From contig NZ_FOXI01000003.1 of assembly GCF_900115675.1 (NCBI RefSeq), forward strand, positions 170,767 through 234,766: 64,000 nucleotides of DNA, in the 5' to 3' direction. A model generated the notes under the pieces. The model was given only the letters and a program-made list of their open reading frames with translations. It was not told where the DNA came from and did no database searches. Below are positions 44,464 through 53,631 of the stretch, piece after piece (position 1 is the first letter of the stretch; every line of letters starts with the position of its first letter). The DNA is from Halolamina pelagica. Its GTDB lineage: Archaea > Halobacteriota > Halobacteria > Halobacteriales > Haloferacaceae. Made by a program: the position numbers and the translations under genes.

Positions 44464-45569
44464 TGGTCGATGAAGGGGGGTGTGGTAACTTCCGCTCGTT
44501 TCTCCTCGCCGCGGATGACGACGGCGACCTCGGTGCCGTCCTCGGCCAGTTCGGTCGGGAGGTAGCCCAGCGCGATCGCCTCGTCGAGCGTGGGGCTCAT
44601 CGTCCCGCTGGTTACTTCACCCACCGTTTCGCCGTCGTGGGTGATCTCGTAGCCGTGGCGGGCGACGCCGCGCTCCTGCAGCGTGAGGCCGATGAAGGTC
44701 TCGTCGACGCCCGCCTCCTGCTGGGCCGCCAGCGCGTCCCGGCCGACGAACTCGGTGTCGAGGTCGACGGTGAAGCCGACCCCGGCCTCGTACGGCGTCC
44801 GGGGGTTCTCCTCGGGGTGGAAGTCCTGTCCGGACAGGAGCAGCCCCTGCTCCATCCGGAGGGTGTCCCGGGCGCCGAGCCCGCAGGGCTGGCAGTCGAA
44901 CGCCCCCCAGACGACCTCGGCGTCCTCGGCGTCACAGAGGATCTCCACGCCGTCCTCGCCGGTGTAGCCCGTGCGGGCCACCAGACAGTCGACGCCGGCG
45001 ACGGTCGCCCGGGTGGCGGTGAACCGCGAGAGGTCGGCGAGGTCGTCGCTCTCCTCGCCCAGCGGCGCGCCGAGGGCGTCGACGGCGTCGGCGGCGAGTC
45101 CGACCGCGTCGGGCCCCTGGACCGCGAACATCGCCCAGTCCGCGGTCTCGTTGCTGACCTCGGCGTCGAGGTCGTGCCCGTCGCGGTAGTCGACCCACCG
45201 CTGCTCGGCCTCCTCGTCGTGGCCCGCGTTGGGGACGAACAGGTAGTCGCCCCCGGGGAGGCGGTAGGTCATCGTGTCGTCGTGGATGACCCCGTCCTCG
45301 TCGGTGATGCAGGCGTACTGGGCGTCGCCCGGATCCATCGAGGCGATGTCGTTGGTCGTCAGGCGTTGCATCAGGGTCTCGGCGTCGGGGCCCTCGACGC
45401 GGATCTCGCCCATGTGAGACACGTCGAAGATCCCGGCGGCCTCGCGGACGGCGGTGTGTTCGGCCCGGATGGAGTCGAACTCCACGGGCATCTCCCAGCC
45501 GCCGAAGTCGGTGAACCCCGCGCCGCGGTCCTCGTGGACCTCGTACAGCGGTGGTCGCCGTGTGACCAT
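44460..45569 (-). CDS. gcvT: glycine cleavage system T protein (aminomethyltransferase)
   Basis: A 369-residue folate-dependent enzyme. The substrate-binding aspartate region [17 protein letters not shown], the [14 protein letters not shown] strand and the [15 protein letters not shown] segment are characteristic. It releases ammonia and transfers the methylene group to tetrahydrofolate. It is the first gene of the operon gcvT-gcvH-gcvPA-gcvPB. Lipoamide dehydrogenase (L-protein) and lipoate ligase are not in this window. Confidence 0.96.
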   Translation of the reverse strand: MVTRRPPLYEVHEDRGAGFTDFGGWEMPVEFDSIRAEHTAVREAAGIFDVSHMGEIRVEGPDAETLMQRLTTNDIASMDPGDAQYACITDEDGVIHDDTMTYRLPGGDYLFVPNAGHDEEAEQRWVDYRDGHDLDAEVSNETADWAMFAVQGPDAVGLAADAVDALGAPLGEESDDLADLSRFTATRATVAGVDCLVARTGYTGEDGVEILCDAEDAEVVWGAFDCQPCGLGARDTLRMEQGLLLSGQDFHPEENPRTPYEAGVGFTVDLDTEFVGRDALAAQQEAGVDETFIGLTLQERGVARHGYEITHDGETVGEVTSGTMSPTLDEAIALGYLPTELAEDGTEVAVVIRGEEKRAEVTTPPFIDQ

Positions 45570-45668
45570 GGTGGGAGTGTTGGTGGCGGGAAGTAATGTC
45601 TTGCCATCCCGGCCACCTCGGCGAGCCGGGCAACGAACAAAAAGGCTAACTCGGTCACTCCCGAGGCC

Positions 45669-45962
45669 GTGAACGTGCCATCCCTCGCGGAGCTGTTTCA
45701 GCTGGGACAGGTCGTCGTCCTCGCGGCGACGCTGCCGATCGCCGTCATCGCCGCCCGCGGTTTTCGGGACGCGCCGTTCGGGCGCGTCGTCCGGCCGCTG
45801 GTACCGATCACGCTCGCGTATCTCGCCATCGCCGCGATCAAACTCGTCGAACCGTCGATGGGCGCCGACGCCAGCAGACTGCTGGGTAGCGTCGCCGTCG
45901 CGCTGATCGCGTGGACAGCCGCACAGGGGATCCTGCTACTGAGCGGCCGGAGGGCCCAATGA
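45669..45962 (+). CDS. small membrane protein A of a three-gene cluster
   Basis: A 97-residue protein starting with GTG and containing three hydrophobic segments (LGQVVVLAATLPIAVIAA, VPITLAYLAIAAIKLV and VALIAWTAAQGILLL). It overlaps the next gene by four bases (ATGA). Function unknown; small haloarchaeal membrane families of this kind often accompany HTR-like or sensory proteins. Confidence 0.7.
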   Translation: MNVPSLAELFQLGQVVVLAATLPIAVIAARGFRDAPFGRVVRPLVPITLAYLAIAAIKLVEPSMGADASRLLGSVAVALIAWTAAQGILLLSGRRAQ

Positions 45963-46348
45963 GCGTCCACGTACTCGCGGCCCAGACCGCCGTCCTCGTC
46001 GTCGTCTCGCTGGCGATCCTCTACCCCGTCGTCGCCTACGCCCGGACGCTGCTGTACACCGACGCCGTCTCCCTGTTGGCGGCGTCGGTGCTCGTGTTCA
46101 CCGCCGGCTCGGTGCTCGAGGAGGGCCTCGGGATGACGACGGCGTCCGAGGGGACGTATCTGTTCTCCTGTCTCTGCTTCGCCGCCTCCGTCTGGCTGTT
46201 CGCCCGGGAGTTCGTCCGCGTCGGCGGGTCGTCGTTCGACGCCGACGACGCGCCGGCGTCCTCAGGGTTCGGCGGGGAAACGGGGGACGCGCCGTCCCCG
46301 AGCGAGCAGGGGTTCGCCGGCGCCACGGAGGGTGACGATGGCGAGTAG
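45959..46348 (+). CDS. small membrane protein B of a three-gene cluster
   Basis: A 129-residue protein with three hydrophobic segments followed by an acidic, serine/glycine-rich tail from about residue 92 (SSFDADDAPASSGFGGETGD). The ATG overlaps the stop of the preceding gene, and the next gene begins 10-16 bases before its stop. I do not recognise a family; both it and its neighbour look like components of one membrane assembly. Confidence 0.65.
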   Translation: MSVHVLAAQTAVLVVVSLAILYPVVAYARTLLYTDAVSLLAASVLVFTAGSVLEEGLGMTTASEGTYLFSCLCFAASVWLFAREFVRVGGSSFDADDAPASSGFGGETGDAPSPSEQGFAGATEGDDGE

Positions 46349-46880
46349 CGAACAGCAGCCACGCGACGAGTGCCCACTCGACCTCCAGCCGGGTGAGGCG
46401 GCGCTGGCCACCCTCTCGAACCGTGACTCGCCGATCGCCCACCTCCCGCCGGAAGCGCTCGAGAACCTGCTCGTGGTGACCGTCGCCTCGCCAGAGCGCG
46501 TCGAGCGGGCGGTTCGCGAGGCCGGCGGCGACCCGAACGACGTGGGGATCGTTCCGGTTTCGGCGTCGCCGGTGCAGTACGAGGGCCCCTGTTGGATCGC
46601 CGAGCGCGTCTCGCCGTCGGACCTCACGGGGATCAGCATCCAGTTCTCGCGGGGCGAGCGCTACCTCGCGGAGGGAACCGGCTGGGTCGTCGTCGAGGGG
46701 CTCGGGACGATGCTGATGTACGTCGAGGAGGCGAAGCTCTACCGGCTGCTCTCACACTTCGTCACCCGCGCTCGCGGCCGCCGACTCCGGCACGTCACCG
46801 GCCTCGTCGACGAGGTCGTCTCCTCGGAGACGCTCGCGCGGTTCCGGGAACTGCACGACCGATCCGTCTCGCTGAAGTAG
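46332..46880 (+). CDS. HTR-like protein (DUF7504-type)
   Basis: A 182-residue soluble protein. The central region (AIA-like LPPEALENLLVVTVASPERVERAVREAGGDP, then VGIVPVSASP, then VVVEGLGTMLMYVEEAKLYRLLSHFVTRARGRRLRHVTGLVD) has an alpha/beta pattern typical of the haloarchaeal HTR-like/DUF7504 proteins, which occur beside sensory genes. A GTG at 46332 or an ATG two codons later could be the start; both overlap the previous gene. With two small membrane proteins in front, a membrane-associated signalling unit is possible but unproven. Confidence 0.65.
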   Translation: MTMASSEQQPRDECPLDLQPGEAALATLSNRDSPIAHLPPEALENLLVVTVASPERVERAVREAGGDPNDVGIVPVSASPVQYEGPCWIAERVSPSDLTGISIQFSRGERYLAEGTGWVVVEGLGTMLMYVEEAKLYRLLSHFVTRARGRRLRHVTGLVDEVVSSETLARFRELHDRSVSLK

Positions 46881-46931
46881 CGCGTCGACCGAATCCCGGA
46901 CGGTCGCGGGCTCTCGGCCCGTTCCAAACGG

Positions 46932-46939
46932 TTTATACC
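46932..46939 (+). promoter_or_regulatory. TATA-like element of the aIF5A gene
   Basis: The sequence TTTATACC is centred 26-27 bases upstream of the ATG at 46962. This is a strong haloarchaeal TATA match, and it suggests a leaderless mRNA. Confidence 0.65.
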
Positions 46940-46961
46940 CTTCACCCGGGAACTTTCACGC

Positions 46962-47336
46962 ATGGCGAAAGAGCAGAAGCAGGTGCGTGAACTGCAGGAG
47001 GGGAGCTACGTGATGATGGAGGAATCCCCCTGCGAGATCAACCACTATAGCACTGCCAAGCCGGGCAAGCACGGCAGTGCGAAGGCCCGGATCGAGGGCG
47101 AGGGCGTCTTCGACGGGAAGAAGCGGAGCCTCTCCCAGCCGGTCGACGCGAAGGTCTGGGTCCCGATCGTGGAGCGGAAGGGCGGGCAGGTCGTCTCCGT
47201 CGAGGGCAACGACGCGCAGATCATGGACCTCGACACCTACGAGACGTTCACGATGCGCGTCCCCGAGGACGAGGAGCTCGAACCGGACGACGAGATCGAG
47301 TACCTCGAGTACGAGGGTCAGCGGAAGATCGAGTGA
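46962..47336 (+). CDS. eif5A: translation initiation factor aIF5A
   Basis: A 124-residue aIF5A, the factor that stimulates peptide-bond formation on proline stretches. The modification loop is [12 protein letters not shown], with the hypusination lysine at residue 36. The SH3-like N-terminal domain and OB-fold C-terminal domain have normal length. The agmatinase-like gene overlaps its stop codon. A deoxyhypusine synthase is not encoded in the window. Confidence 0.96.
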   Translation: MAKEQKQVRELQEGSYVMMEESPCEINHYSTAKPGKHGSAKARIEGEGVFDGKKRSLSQPVDAKVWVPIVERKGGQVVSVEGNDAQIMDLDTYETFTMRVPEDEELEPDDEIEYLEYEGQRKIE

Positions 47337-48178
47337 TGGGGTTCCCCGGCGCCGTCGCCGAGCGAGCGGACGCCGACTACGCGGTGGTCGGTGCCCCCCT
47401 CGACGTCTCGACGACGTTCCAGCCGGGAACCCGGTTCGGCCCGGAACGGATCCGGCGATTCGCCCGAACGTTCGACGACTACGACCGCCGCACCGACCAC
47501 CACTTCTCCGACTGCGCCGTCCACGACGCCGGCGACGTGCGGGCGTGGGACGACGCGGTCGACTACCTCGAGTTCCTCGGCGGCAGCCTCGCCGATCTCC
47601 GCCGCGACGACGTGACGCCGCTGCTCCTCGGCGGTGAGCACACGGTCACCGCGGCGGGCGTCCGCGCGACCGACCCCGACACCCTGGTCGTCCTCGACGC
47701 CCACCTCGACCTCCGTGACGAGTACGACGGCAACCCGTGGAGCCACGCCGCAGTCACCCGCCGTGCGCTCGACGGCGATCCCGACGATGAATCACTCTCG
47801 ACGGTCGGCGGCACCGCCGACCGCGCAATCGTCCTCGGCGCTCGCACTGGCTCAGAAGCCGAGTGGGAGCGCGCCGACCGCGACGACGTGACGGTCGTCC
47901 CCCCCGAGGAGGTGACCGACTGGTCGCCCGACTTCAACGACGAGTCGGTCTACCTCTCGGTCGACGTCGACGGCGCCGACCCCTCCGTCGCGCCCGGCAC
48001 CGGGACGATGGAGCCGTTCGGCCTCTCCGCGCGGGAGATGCGCGACGTGGTTCGACAGGTCGCGCCCCACGCGGTCGGCTTCGACGCTGTTGAGGTGAAC
48101 GACCGCGACGACGGCCAGGCCGCCGCGCTGGCGGGCAAACTGCTCAAGGAGTTCGTCCTCTCACACGCGGACGGCTGA
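47336..48178 (+). CDS. speB: agmatinase / ureohydrolase
   Basis: A 280-residue arginase-superfamily enzyme. The binuclear manganese site is visible in LLGGEHTVT, VVLDAHLDLRDEYDGN and YLSVDVDGADPSVAPGTGT. The usual PE after PGTGT is replaced by ME. Agmatinases hydrolyse agmatine to putrescine and urea. The ATG shares one base with the aIF5A stop codon. The same pairing exists in Haloferax volcanii, where this enzyme has been proposed to remove urea from an agmatine-based eIF5A modification intermediate. That link here is inferred from synteny. Confidence 0.85.
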   Translation: MGFPGAVAERADADYAVVGAPLDVSTTFQPGTRFGPERIRRFARTFDDYDRRTDHHFSDCAVHDAGDVRAWDDAVDYLEFLGGSLADLRRDDVTPLLLGGEHTVTAAGVRATDPDTLVVLDAHLDLRDEYDGNPWSHAAVTRRALDGDPDDESLSTVGGTADRAIVLGARTGSEAEWERADRDDVTVVPPEEVTDWSPDFNDESVYLSVDVDGADPSVAPGTGTMEPFGLSAREMRDVVRQVAPHAVGFDAVEVNDRDDGQAAALAGKLLKEFVLSHADG

Positions 48179-48233
48179 ACCGTCAGCGTCGGACCCGGAC
48201 CACTAAGTCCTCCGCCCTCCCCTCCCGAACTGA

Positions 48234-49058
48234 ATGCGCGTCACCCTCCTCGGCACCGGCGACACCACCGGCACCCCGACGGTCGGCTGTGACTGTGCCA
48301 CCTGCGAGCGCGCCCGGGAGCGCGGCGTCGAACGCTCGCGGTTCTCGGTCCACGTCGAGAACGAGCGCACCGGCGAGAGTCTGCTGATCGACGCCTCGCC
48401 GGATCTCCGTCACCAGTTCCAGGAAACGGGCGCCGACCTGCCCGACGCCGCCGTCATCACCCACATCCACTTCGACCACCTCGACGGGCTGGGGAACTTC
48501 TACCGCCTGCTCGACGACCTGCCGGTCCACGCCGCCAGCGAGGTCGACCCCTTCACCGGCGAGAGCGTCGCCGACTCGGTCCGGGAGCGCTACGACTACC
48601 TCGACGTGGTCGAGGTGGTCGGGCAGGCCCCCCTCGCCACCTTCTCGGCCTGCGGCTTCGACCTCACGCTCGTCCCGGTCGAACACCCGCCGATGGCGTG
48701 CTACGGGCTGGTCGTCGAGGACCCCGAGACGGGGGCGAAGCTCTCGCTCTCTGGCGACACCAGCTACGACATCCCGCAGGAGAGCCGCGACGCCCTCCGC
48801 GACCCCGACCTCCTGCTCGCCGACGCCATCGTCCCGGCGTCGCTGGCGCCGAAACACCCCATGGGCGGCTCGGACTTCGACGACGAGGACGTCCCGATGA
48901 CTTTCGGCACCAAGCACATGACCCGCGAGGGCGCGATCCGGCTCGGCGAGGACCTCGACGCCGACGAGACGCGACTGGTCCACCTCGCGCACTTCTACCC
49001 GCCGGACGAGGCGTTCGAGGAGCCGCTGGCCGTCGACGGCGAAGTGTACGACCTCTGA
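48234..49058 (+). CDS. MBL-fold metal-dependent hydrolase (PhnP-like)
   Basis: A 274-residue metallo-beta-lactamase fold. The zinc signature HIHFDHLDG lies near residue 80, the additional histidine in VPVEHPPMACYG near residue 147, the aspartate in SLSGDTSYDIPQ and a late histidine in LVHLAHFYP. A CxC/CxxC segment near the N-terminus (CDCATCERARERG) resembles the small zinc knuckle of PhnP, a cyclic phosphodiesterase. Substrate unknown. The gene follows the agmatinase by about 55 bases. Confidence 0.87.
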   Translation: MRVTLLGTGDTTGTPTVGCDCATCERARERGVERSRFSVHVENERTGESLLIDASPDLRHQFQETGADLPDAAVITHIHFDHLDGLGNFYRLLDDLPVHAASEVDPFTGESVADSVRERYDYLDVVEVVGQAPLATFSACGFDLTLVPVEHPPMACYGLVVEDPETGAKLSLSGDTSYDIPQESRDALRDPDLLLADAIVPASLAPKHPMGGSDFDDEDVPMTFGTKHMTREGAIRLGEDLDADETRLVHLAHFYPPDEAFEEPLAVDGEVYDL

Positions 49059-49129
49059 GCCGCGCCTGAAGCGGGCCGTGTGCAGTCGTGTCACTACGGC
49101 TATTTCTCCTCGTGGACCCTCTAGCGTGC

Positions 49130-49546
49130 ATGGAGCCCAGAACCGTCCTCAGACTGGAGGGTGTCGCCGTTTTCCTCGCGGCCACGGCAGCGTACTTCGC
49201 GGTCGACGGGCCGCTGTGGCTGTTCCTCGTCCTCGCGCTGGCGCCCGACCTCTCGATGCTGGGGTACCTCGCCGGCGACGGCCTCGGGAGCCGCGTCTAC
49301 AACGCGTTCCACGCCTACGTCGGCCCGACGGCGCTCGGGGCGGCCGGGATCGGGCTGGACGTCCCGGCGGCGACGTGGGTCGCGCTCGTCTGGGCCGCAC
49401 ACGTCGGCGCCGACCGCGCCGCCGGCTACGGGTTGAAGTACTCGACCGGGTTCAAACACACTCACCTCGCCGCTCCCGACGGGTCGGTCGTCGATAGCGC
49501 CGACCCCGCCGAGGTGTTCGAGGCGGAAGCCGTCGACGGCCGCTAG
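49130..49546 (+). CDS. small membrane protein, DUF4260 family
   Basis: A 138-residue protein with about four hydrophobic segments. The loop between them (LAPDLSMLGYLAGDGLGSRVYNAFHAYVGPTALG) and the later AHVGADRAAGYGLKYSTGFKHTHL match the DUF4260 family, whose function is unknown. The ATG at 49130 is preferred over one 14 codons upstream. It overlaps the end of the convergent gene at 49543 by four bases. Confidence 0.82.
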   Translation: MEPRTVLRLEGVAVFLAATAAYFAVDGPLWLFLVLALAPDLSMLGYLAGDGLGSRVYNAFHAYVGPTALGAAGIGLDVPAATWVALVWAAHVGADRAAGYGLKYSTGFKHTHLAAPDGSVVDSADPAEVFEAEAVDGR

Positions 49547-50496
49547 AACTGATCCAACCCGGACTGCTCGCTGGCGACGCCCGCGGGATCGCGGACCCAC
49601 GCTGTCCGCTCGTCGCGAAGTCGCCGGGGATCGACCGCCGGTTCCTCCCCGGCCTCGTACCCCGGACAGTCGCTCCCGCAGTCCATCGACGGCGCGACAG
49701 GGCGGCCGTGGAACGCACAGTACGGGACCGCGTCCTCAGTCGCCGAACAGTTCGCGCAGCCGGGGAACTCGGCGGGGCGCCAGCCCTTCCCCCACGCGCG
49801 CTCCGCGATCCGGCGGCGCTGGCGCGCCTTCGCGTCGGCGCTCACGAGGCTCACGTCGGTCCGGAGCGGCTCCTCGGCGCGGAGTTCGACACCGGGGTCG
49901 TCGGCGGCGAGCGTCGACGCCGCCCGGACCGTCTCGCGTTCGCCCGTCTCGGGGTCGAACCGCCAGACGCCCACCGAGTCGGGGATGCGGTTCAAGTGCG
50001 CGCCGGTGACGTAGCTCTCCGTCGCGAGCCAGACCTCGTCGAACAGCGCGAGCGCGGCGTCGAACCGGAGCTGGAAGTCGAGGTCGCCCGGCCGCCCGAG
50101 GTCGGGTTTGTTCTCGATCCCGACGAGCTTCCCGACCCAGTCGGGGTAGCGCGCCGTCCGGCGGACGTACGTGCGGCCGCCGCGGCGCCCGCGCTCGAAG
50201 AACCCGATCTCGGCGGCGCGTTCGGCGACGGCTTCGGCGCGTTCGGGCCCGCAGTCGAGCGCGTCGGCGACGGGTACCGCCTCGCCGACGCCGGCGCCGC
50301 TCTCGACGGCCAGCGGCGGGATGGTCTCGCCCGTGATGGCGGCGCGCTCAGTGACTGCCGCGGTCGGGGCGACCCCGACGATATCCATCACGCGGGCGCC
50401 GGGGCGCTCGACGGCGGCGCCGAGTTGGCGGGCGAGGACCCAGTCGGTCGCGGCTTCGAGGTGGGCCGACAGCGCGAGTTCGAACGCGACCTCCAC
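49543..50496 (-). CDS. DUF5787-family protein with nuclease-like motif
   Basis: A 317-residue protein starting with GTG at 50496 ([19 protein letters not shown] is the conserved family start). The middle contains [21 protein letters not shown], in which the E-x-K after the preceding acidic strand resembles a PD-(D/E)XK nuclease core. A cysteine cluster follows ([14 protein letters not shown], then CGSDCPGY). Function is not known. It is divergent from the aIF2-gamma gene. Confidence 0.75.
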   Translation of the reverse strand: MEVAFELALSAHLEAATDWVLARQLGAAVERPGARVMDIVGVAPTAAVTERAAITGETIPPLAVESGAGVGEAVPVADALDCGPERAEAVAERAAEIGFFERGRRGGRTYVRRTARYPDWVGKLVGIENKPDLGRPGDLDFQLRFDAALALFDEVWLATESYVTGAHLNRIPDSVGVWRFDPETGERETVRAASTLAADDPGVELRAEEPLRTDVSLVSADAKARQRRRIAERAWGKGWRPAEFPGCANCSATEDAVPYCAFHGRPVAPSMDCGSDCPGYEAGEEPAVDPRRLRDERTAWVRDPAGVASEQSGLDQF

Positions 50497-50617
50497 GGGC
50501 GGCCGTGGGTGGGCAGCGGACAAAAGCCCGTCTCTCCGACCGACGCGGGCGCCACGAGGCCGAGAGAACAGCACCTTTATCAGTCGCTCGGGGCGAATTT
50601 AGCATAGAATTCCTCTC

Positions 50618-50624
50618 AGGAGGT
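50618..50624 (+). promoter_or_regulatory. Shine-Dalgarno sequence of aIF2-gamma
   Basis: AGGAGGT lies three bases before the ATG at 50628 and six before the GTG that is the next codon. Most genes in this window look leaderless, so this is an exception. The spacing favours either start weakly toward GTG 50631; the protein would differ by one residue. Confidence 0.75.
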
Positions 50625-50627
50625 CAT

Positions 50628-51866
50628 ATGGTGACGGAGAACCCAACACAACCGGAGGTGAACATCGGACTGGTCGGTCACGTCGACCACGGGAAGACCA
50701 CACTCGTGCAGGCGCTGAGTGGTTCGTGGACCGACAAGCACAGCGAGGAGATGAAGCGCGGGATCTCCATCCGTCTCGGCTACGCCGACGCGACGCTGCG
50801 TCGGTGTCCCGAGGAGGAGGAGCCCGAGTGTTACACCGTCGAGGAGCACTGTGACGAGCACGACGTGGACACCGAGGTCGTCCGCGAGGTGTCGTTCGTC
50901 GACGCCCCGGGCCACGAGACGCTGATGGCGACGATGCTCGCTGGCGCGGCGATCATGGACGGCGCGGTGCTCGTCGTGAGCGCCACCGAGGACGTGCCCC
51001 AGGCCCAGACCGAGGAGCACCTCATGGCGCTGGACATCATCGGCATCGAGAACGTCGTCATCGCCCAGAACAAGGTCGACCTGGTCGACCGCGAACGGGC
51101 GCAGGACAACTACCGCCAGATCCAGGAGTTCGTCGAGGGCACGGTCGCGGAGGACGCGCCCATCGTCCCGATCAGCGCCCAGCAGGAGGTCAACGTCGAC
51201 CTGCTGATCGACGCGCTGGAGCGAGAGATCCCGACGCCGGATCGGGACCCGACCGCCGACTCCCGGATGTTCGTCGCGCGGAGTTTCGACATCAACAAGC
51301 CGGGGACGACCGCCGACTCGCTGCTCGGCGGCGTCGTCGGCGGGTCGCTCGTGCAGGGCACCCTCTCGGAGGACGACGAGATCGAACTCCGACCCGGCCG
51401 TGAGGTCGAGGAGGGCGGCCAGAGCGAGTGGCAGCCCATGGAGACCACCGTTCGGTCGATCCAGGCCGGCGGCAACCCCGTCTCCGAGGCGAATCCCGGC
51501 GGCCTGCTCGGCGTGGGGACGGGGCTCGACCCGTCCTACACGAAGGGCGACGCGCTCGCGGGGCAGGTCGCCGGCGAACCCGGCACGCTGCCCCCGACGC
51601 TCGAGGAGTTCGAGATGGACGTCGAACTCCTCGACCGCGTCGTCGGCGAGGACGAGGAGGACGTCGAGGAGATCTCGACGGGCGAGCCGCTGATGCTCAC
51701 CGTCGGCACCGCCACGACCGTCGGCGCCGTCACCAGCGCCCGCGGGGGCGAGTGTGAGGTGTCGCTCAAACGCCCCGTCTGTGCGGAGCCGGGGGCGAAG
51801 ATCGCGATCAACCGCCGCGTGGGCGCACGCTGGCGGCTCATCGGCATCGGTACGCTGAAGGAATGA
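50628..51866 (+). CDS. eif2g: translation initiation factor aIF2 subunit gamma
   Basis: A 412-residue GTPase that delivers Met-tRNAi to the small ribosomal subunit. G1 is GHVDHGKTT, switch II is [10 protein letters not shown]4 is NKVDLV and G5 is ISAQ. A cysteine-containing insert after switch I ([17 protein letters not shown]) corresponds to the zinc knuckle of archaeal aIF2-gamma. Domains II and III follow. It heads the tightly packed cluster with the PIN gene, rpo7, spt4 and the DUF359 gene; its stop overlaps the PIN start. Confidence 0.97.
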   Translation: MVTENPTQPEVNIGLVGHVDHGKTTLVQALSGSWTDKHSEEMKRGISIRLGYADATLRRCPEEEEPECYTVEEHCDEHDVDTEVVREVSFVDAPGHETLMATMLAGAAIMDGAVLVVSATEDVPQAQTEEHLMALDIIGIENVVIAQNKVDLVDRERAQDNYRQIQEFVEGTVAEDAPIVPISAQQEVNVDLLIDALEREIPTPDRDPTADSRMFVARSFDINKPGTTADSLLGGVVGGSLVQGTLSEDDEIELRPGREVEEGGQSEWQPMETTVRSIQAGGNPVSEANPGGLLGVGTGLDPSYTKGDALAGQVAGEPGTLPPTLEEFEMDVELLDRVVGEDEEDVEEISTGEPLMLTVGTATTVGAVTSARGGECEVSLKRPVCAEPGAKIAINRRVGARWRLIGIGTLKE

Positions 51867-52249
51867 GCGCGACGGCGGTGCTCGACACCAACGCCCTGAT
51901 GATGCCGGTCGAACTCGACGTGCGTGTGTTCGACGAGCTCGACCGGCTGCTCGGGGCGTACGAGGCCGTCACCCCCCGAGCGGTCGTCGCGGAGCTGGAG
52001 AAGCTCCGGGACGGCAACGGGGCGGAGGGCACCGCCGCCGCAGTCGGCCGCGACCTGGCCGAGCGCTGCCGGGTCGTGGAGACGGACGAATCGTACGCCG
52101 ACGACGCCGTCGTCGCGGTCGCGGAAGCGGCCGAGGGCGAGGTGTACGTGGTGACCAACGACCGCCCGCTGCGCCACCGCCTGCTCGACGCGGGCGTTGA
52201 CGTAATCGGTTTAAGGGGGCGGAACACACTGGCGATAACTGAAACCTAG
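51863..52249 (+). CDS. PIN-domain nuclease (FCF1/VapC9-like)
   Basis: A 128-residue PIN domain. Acidic residues are at [10 protein letters not shown] (Asp near residue 8), [21 protein letters not shown] and [11 protein letters not shown], the usual four-position metal site. The ATG overlaps the aIF2-gamma stop (ATGA) and the gene ends one base before rpo7. In many archaea a PIN gene of this class sits in this cluster and is probably an rRNA-processing enzyme rather than a toxin (inference). Confidence 0.85.
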   Translation: MSATAVLDTNALMMPVELDVRVFDELDRLLGAYEAVTPRAVVAELEKLRDGNGAEGTAAAVGRDLAERCRVVETDESYADDAVVAVAEAAEGEVYVVTNDRPLRHRLLDAGVDVIGLRGRNTLAITET

Positions 52250-52250
52250 C

Positions 52251-52817
52251 ATGTACAAACGGGTACGACTCAAGGACACGGTCGAGGTGCCGCCGCGGAA
52301 CCTGGCCGACGTGACGGAGGAGCGGGTACGAGCTCTGCTCCAGGACAAACTGGAGGGACGGATGGACGAGGACGTGGGCAGCGTCGTGAGCGTCGTCGAC
52401 GTCCACGACATCGGCGACGGCGCCGTGCTGCCGAACCGACCGGGCGTCTACTACGAGACGGAGTTCGACGCCATCACCTACGACCCGGACATGCAGGAGG
52501 TCGTCGACGGGACGGTCGTCGAGGTCGTCGAGTTCGGCGCCTTCGTCGGGATCGGCCCGATCGACGGGCTGCTCCACGTCTCCCAGATCTCCAACGAATA
52601 CCTCGCCTACGACGGCGAGAACCAGCAGCTGGCGTCCTCGGACTCCAACCGCACGCTCGGCGTCGACGACGCGGTGCGCGTCCGCATCGTCACCAAGAGC
52701 ATCGACGAGCGCAACCCCCGGGACTCCAAGATCGGCCTGACGGCCAAGCAGCCGGGGCTCGGCAAGCACGAGTGGCTCGCCGAGGAGTACGAGGGACGAC
52801 AGGAGGAGGAAGCGTAG
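52251..52817 (+). CDS. rpo7: DNA-directed RNA polymerase subunit Rpo7 (E')
   Basis: A 188-residue stalk subunit. The N-terminal RNP-like domain MYKRVRLKDTVEVPPRNL and the S1 domain (VDGTVVEVVEFGAFVGIGPIDGLLHVSQIS) are clear. It works with Rpo4 to help open-complex formation and RNA binding. It lies one base after the PIN gene and abuts spt4 directly. Confidence 0.96.
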   Translation: MYKRVRLKDTVEVPPRNLADVTEERVRALLQDKLEGRMDEDVGSVVSVVDVHDIGDGAVLPNRPGVYYETEFDAITYDPDMQEVVDGTVVEVVEFGAFVGIGPIDGLLHVSQISNEYLAYDGENQQLASSDSNRTLGVDDAVRVRIVTKSIDERNPRDSKIGLTAKQPGLGKHEWLAEEYEGRQEEEA

Positions 52818-53015
52818 ATGGCCGACCCGCGACTGGCGTGTCGGGAGTGCCACTACGTCAACGATCCCGACAGCCAGAGCTGTGACTACTGTGGCTCCTC
52901 CAGCCTGACCGAGGACTGGGCGGGCTACGTGATCATCAACCACCCCGAGGAGAGCGCCGTGGCCGACGAGATGGAGGTCACCGAGCCGGGGAGCTACGCG
53001 CTGAAGGTCCGCTAA
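52818..53015 (+). CDS. spt4: transcription elongation factor Spt4
   Basis: A 65-residue zinc-finger protein formerly called RNA polymerase subunit E''. Zinc ligands are CRECHYVNDPDSQSCDYCG, and the family segment GYVIINHPEESAVADEM follows. It partners Spt5 as a processivity factor. Spt5 is not in this window. Confidence 0.95.
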   Translation: MADPRLACRECHYVNDPDSQSCDYCGSSSLTEDWAGYVIINHPEESAVADEMEVTEPGSYALKVR

Positions 53016-53016
53016 G

Positions 53017-53547
53017 GTGCTCACGCTGCCGCCCGAGCTTCGGTCGGAGTTCAAGGAGCCGTTCGGGCCGCTTTTCACCGACGCCGAGTCGCTACTCTCC
53101 GCGGCCGGCCGCCCCATCGTCGCCGTCGGCGACGTCGTCACCTACCACCTCCGAGAGGCGGGCCACGAGCCCCACGTCGCCGTCGTCGACGGACGGACCG
53201 AACGCGAGACCGTCACCGAGGAGATCCGTCTCGCGCTCGAAGACGCCGAGCACCACCGGATCGAGGTGGTGAACGAGCCCGCCGAGCTGTCCCGGGAGCT
53301 ACTTCTCTCGCTCCGCGAGGCCGTCGACGCCGAGGCGAACACCCTGTTGCTCGTCGAGGGCGAGGAGGACCTCGCGACGCTGCCCGCGGTGCTGGCGGCG
53401 CCGCTGGGCGGGAGCGTCGTCTACGGCCAGCCCGGCGAGGGGATGGTGTTGATCGACGTGACCGAGGAAAACCGGGCGACGATGCGGGACCTGCTCGTCC
53501 GCTTCGACGGCGACGCGGACGCGGCGCTGGCGGCGTTGGGCGTGTAG
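53017..53547 (+). CDS. GTP-dependent dephospho-CoA kinase (DUF359)
   Basis: A 176-residue protein of the DUF359 family, shown in Thermococcus kodakarensis (TK1697) to phosphorylate dephospho-CoA with GTP, the last step of coenzyme A synthesis. The conserved segments are VGDVVTYHL, VVDGRTERE, VNEPAELSRELL, LLVEGEEDLATLPAVLAAP and VVYGQPGEGMV. It starts with GTG one base after the spt4 stop. Confidence 0.93.
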   Translation: MLTLPPELRSEFKEPFGPLFTDAESLLSAAGRPIVAVGDVVTYHLREAGHEPHVAVVDGRTERETVTEEIRLALEDAEHHRIEVVNEPAELSRELLLSLREAVDAEANTLLLVEGEEDLATLPAVLAAPLGGSVVYGQPGEGMVLIDVTEENRATMRDLLVRFDGDADAALAALGV

Positions 53548-53631
53548 CGTCGACCGTTCGAGTCGCGAACTCCGACAGTAGCCCTTCGAAATCCTTTTGC
53601 CGTTTTCCGGCGCATCTTCGGGCAACTGACC

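Noticed and set aside
44464..45668. Glycine riboswitch upstream of the gcv operon
   Set aside because: The short region before gcvT has no tandem aptamer-like structure, and such riboswitches are not known in haloarchaea.
51863..52249. PIN protein as a toxin-antitoxin toxin
   Set aside because: It sits within the conserved aIF2-gamma/Rpo7/Spt4 cluster with no antitoxin partner, which fits a housekeeping RNA-processing role.
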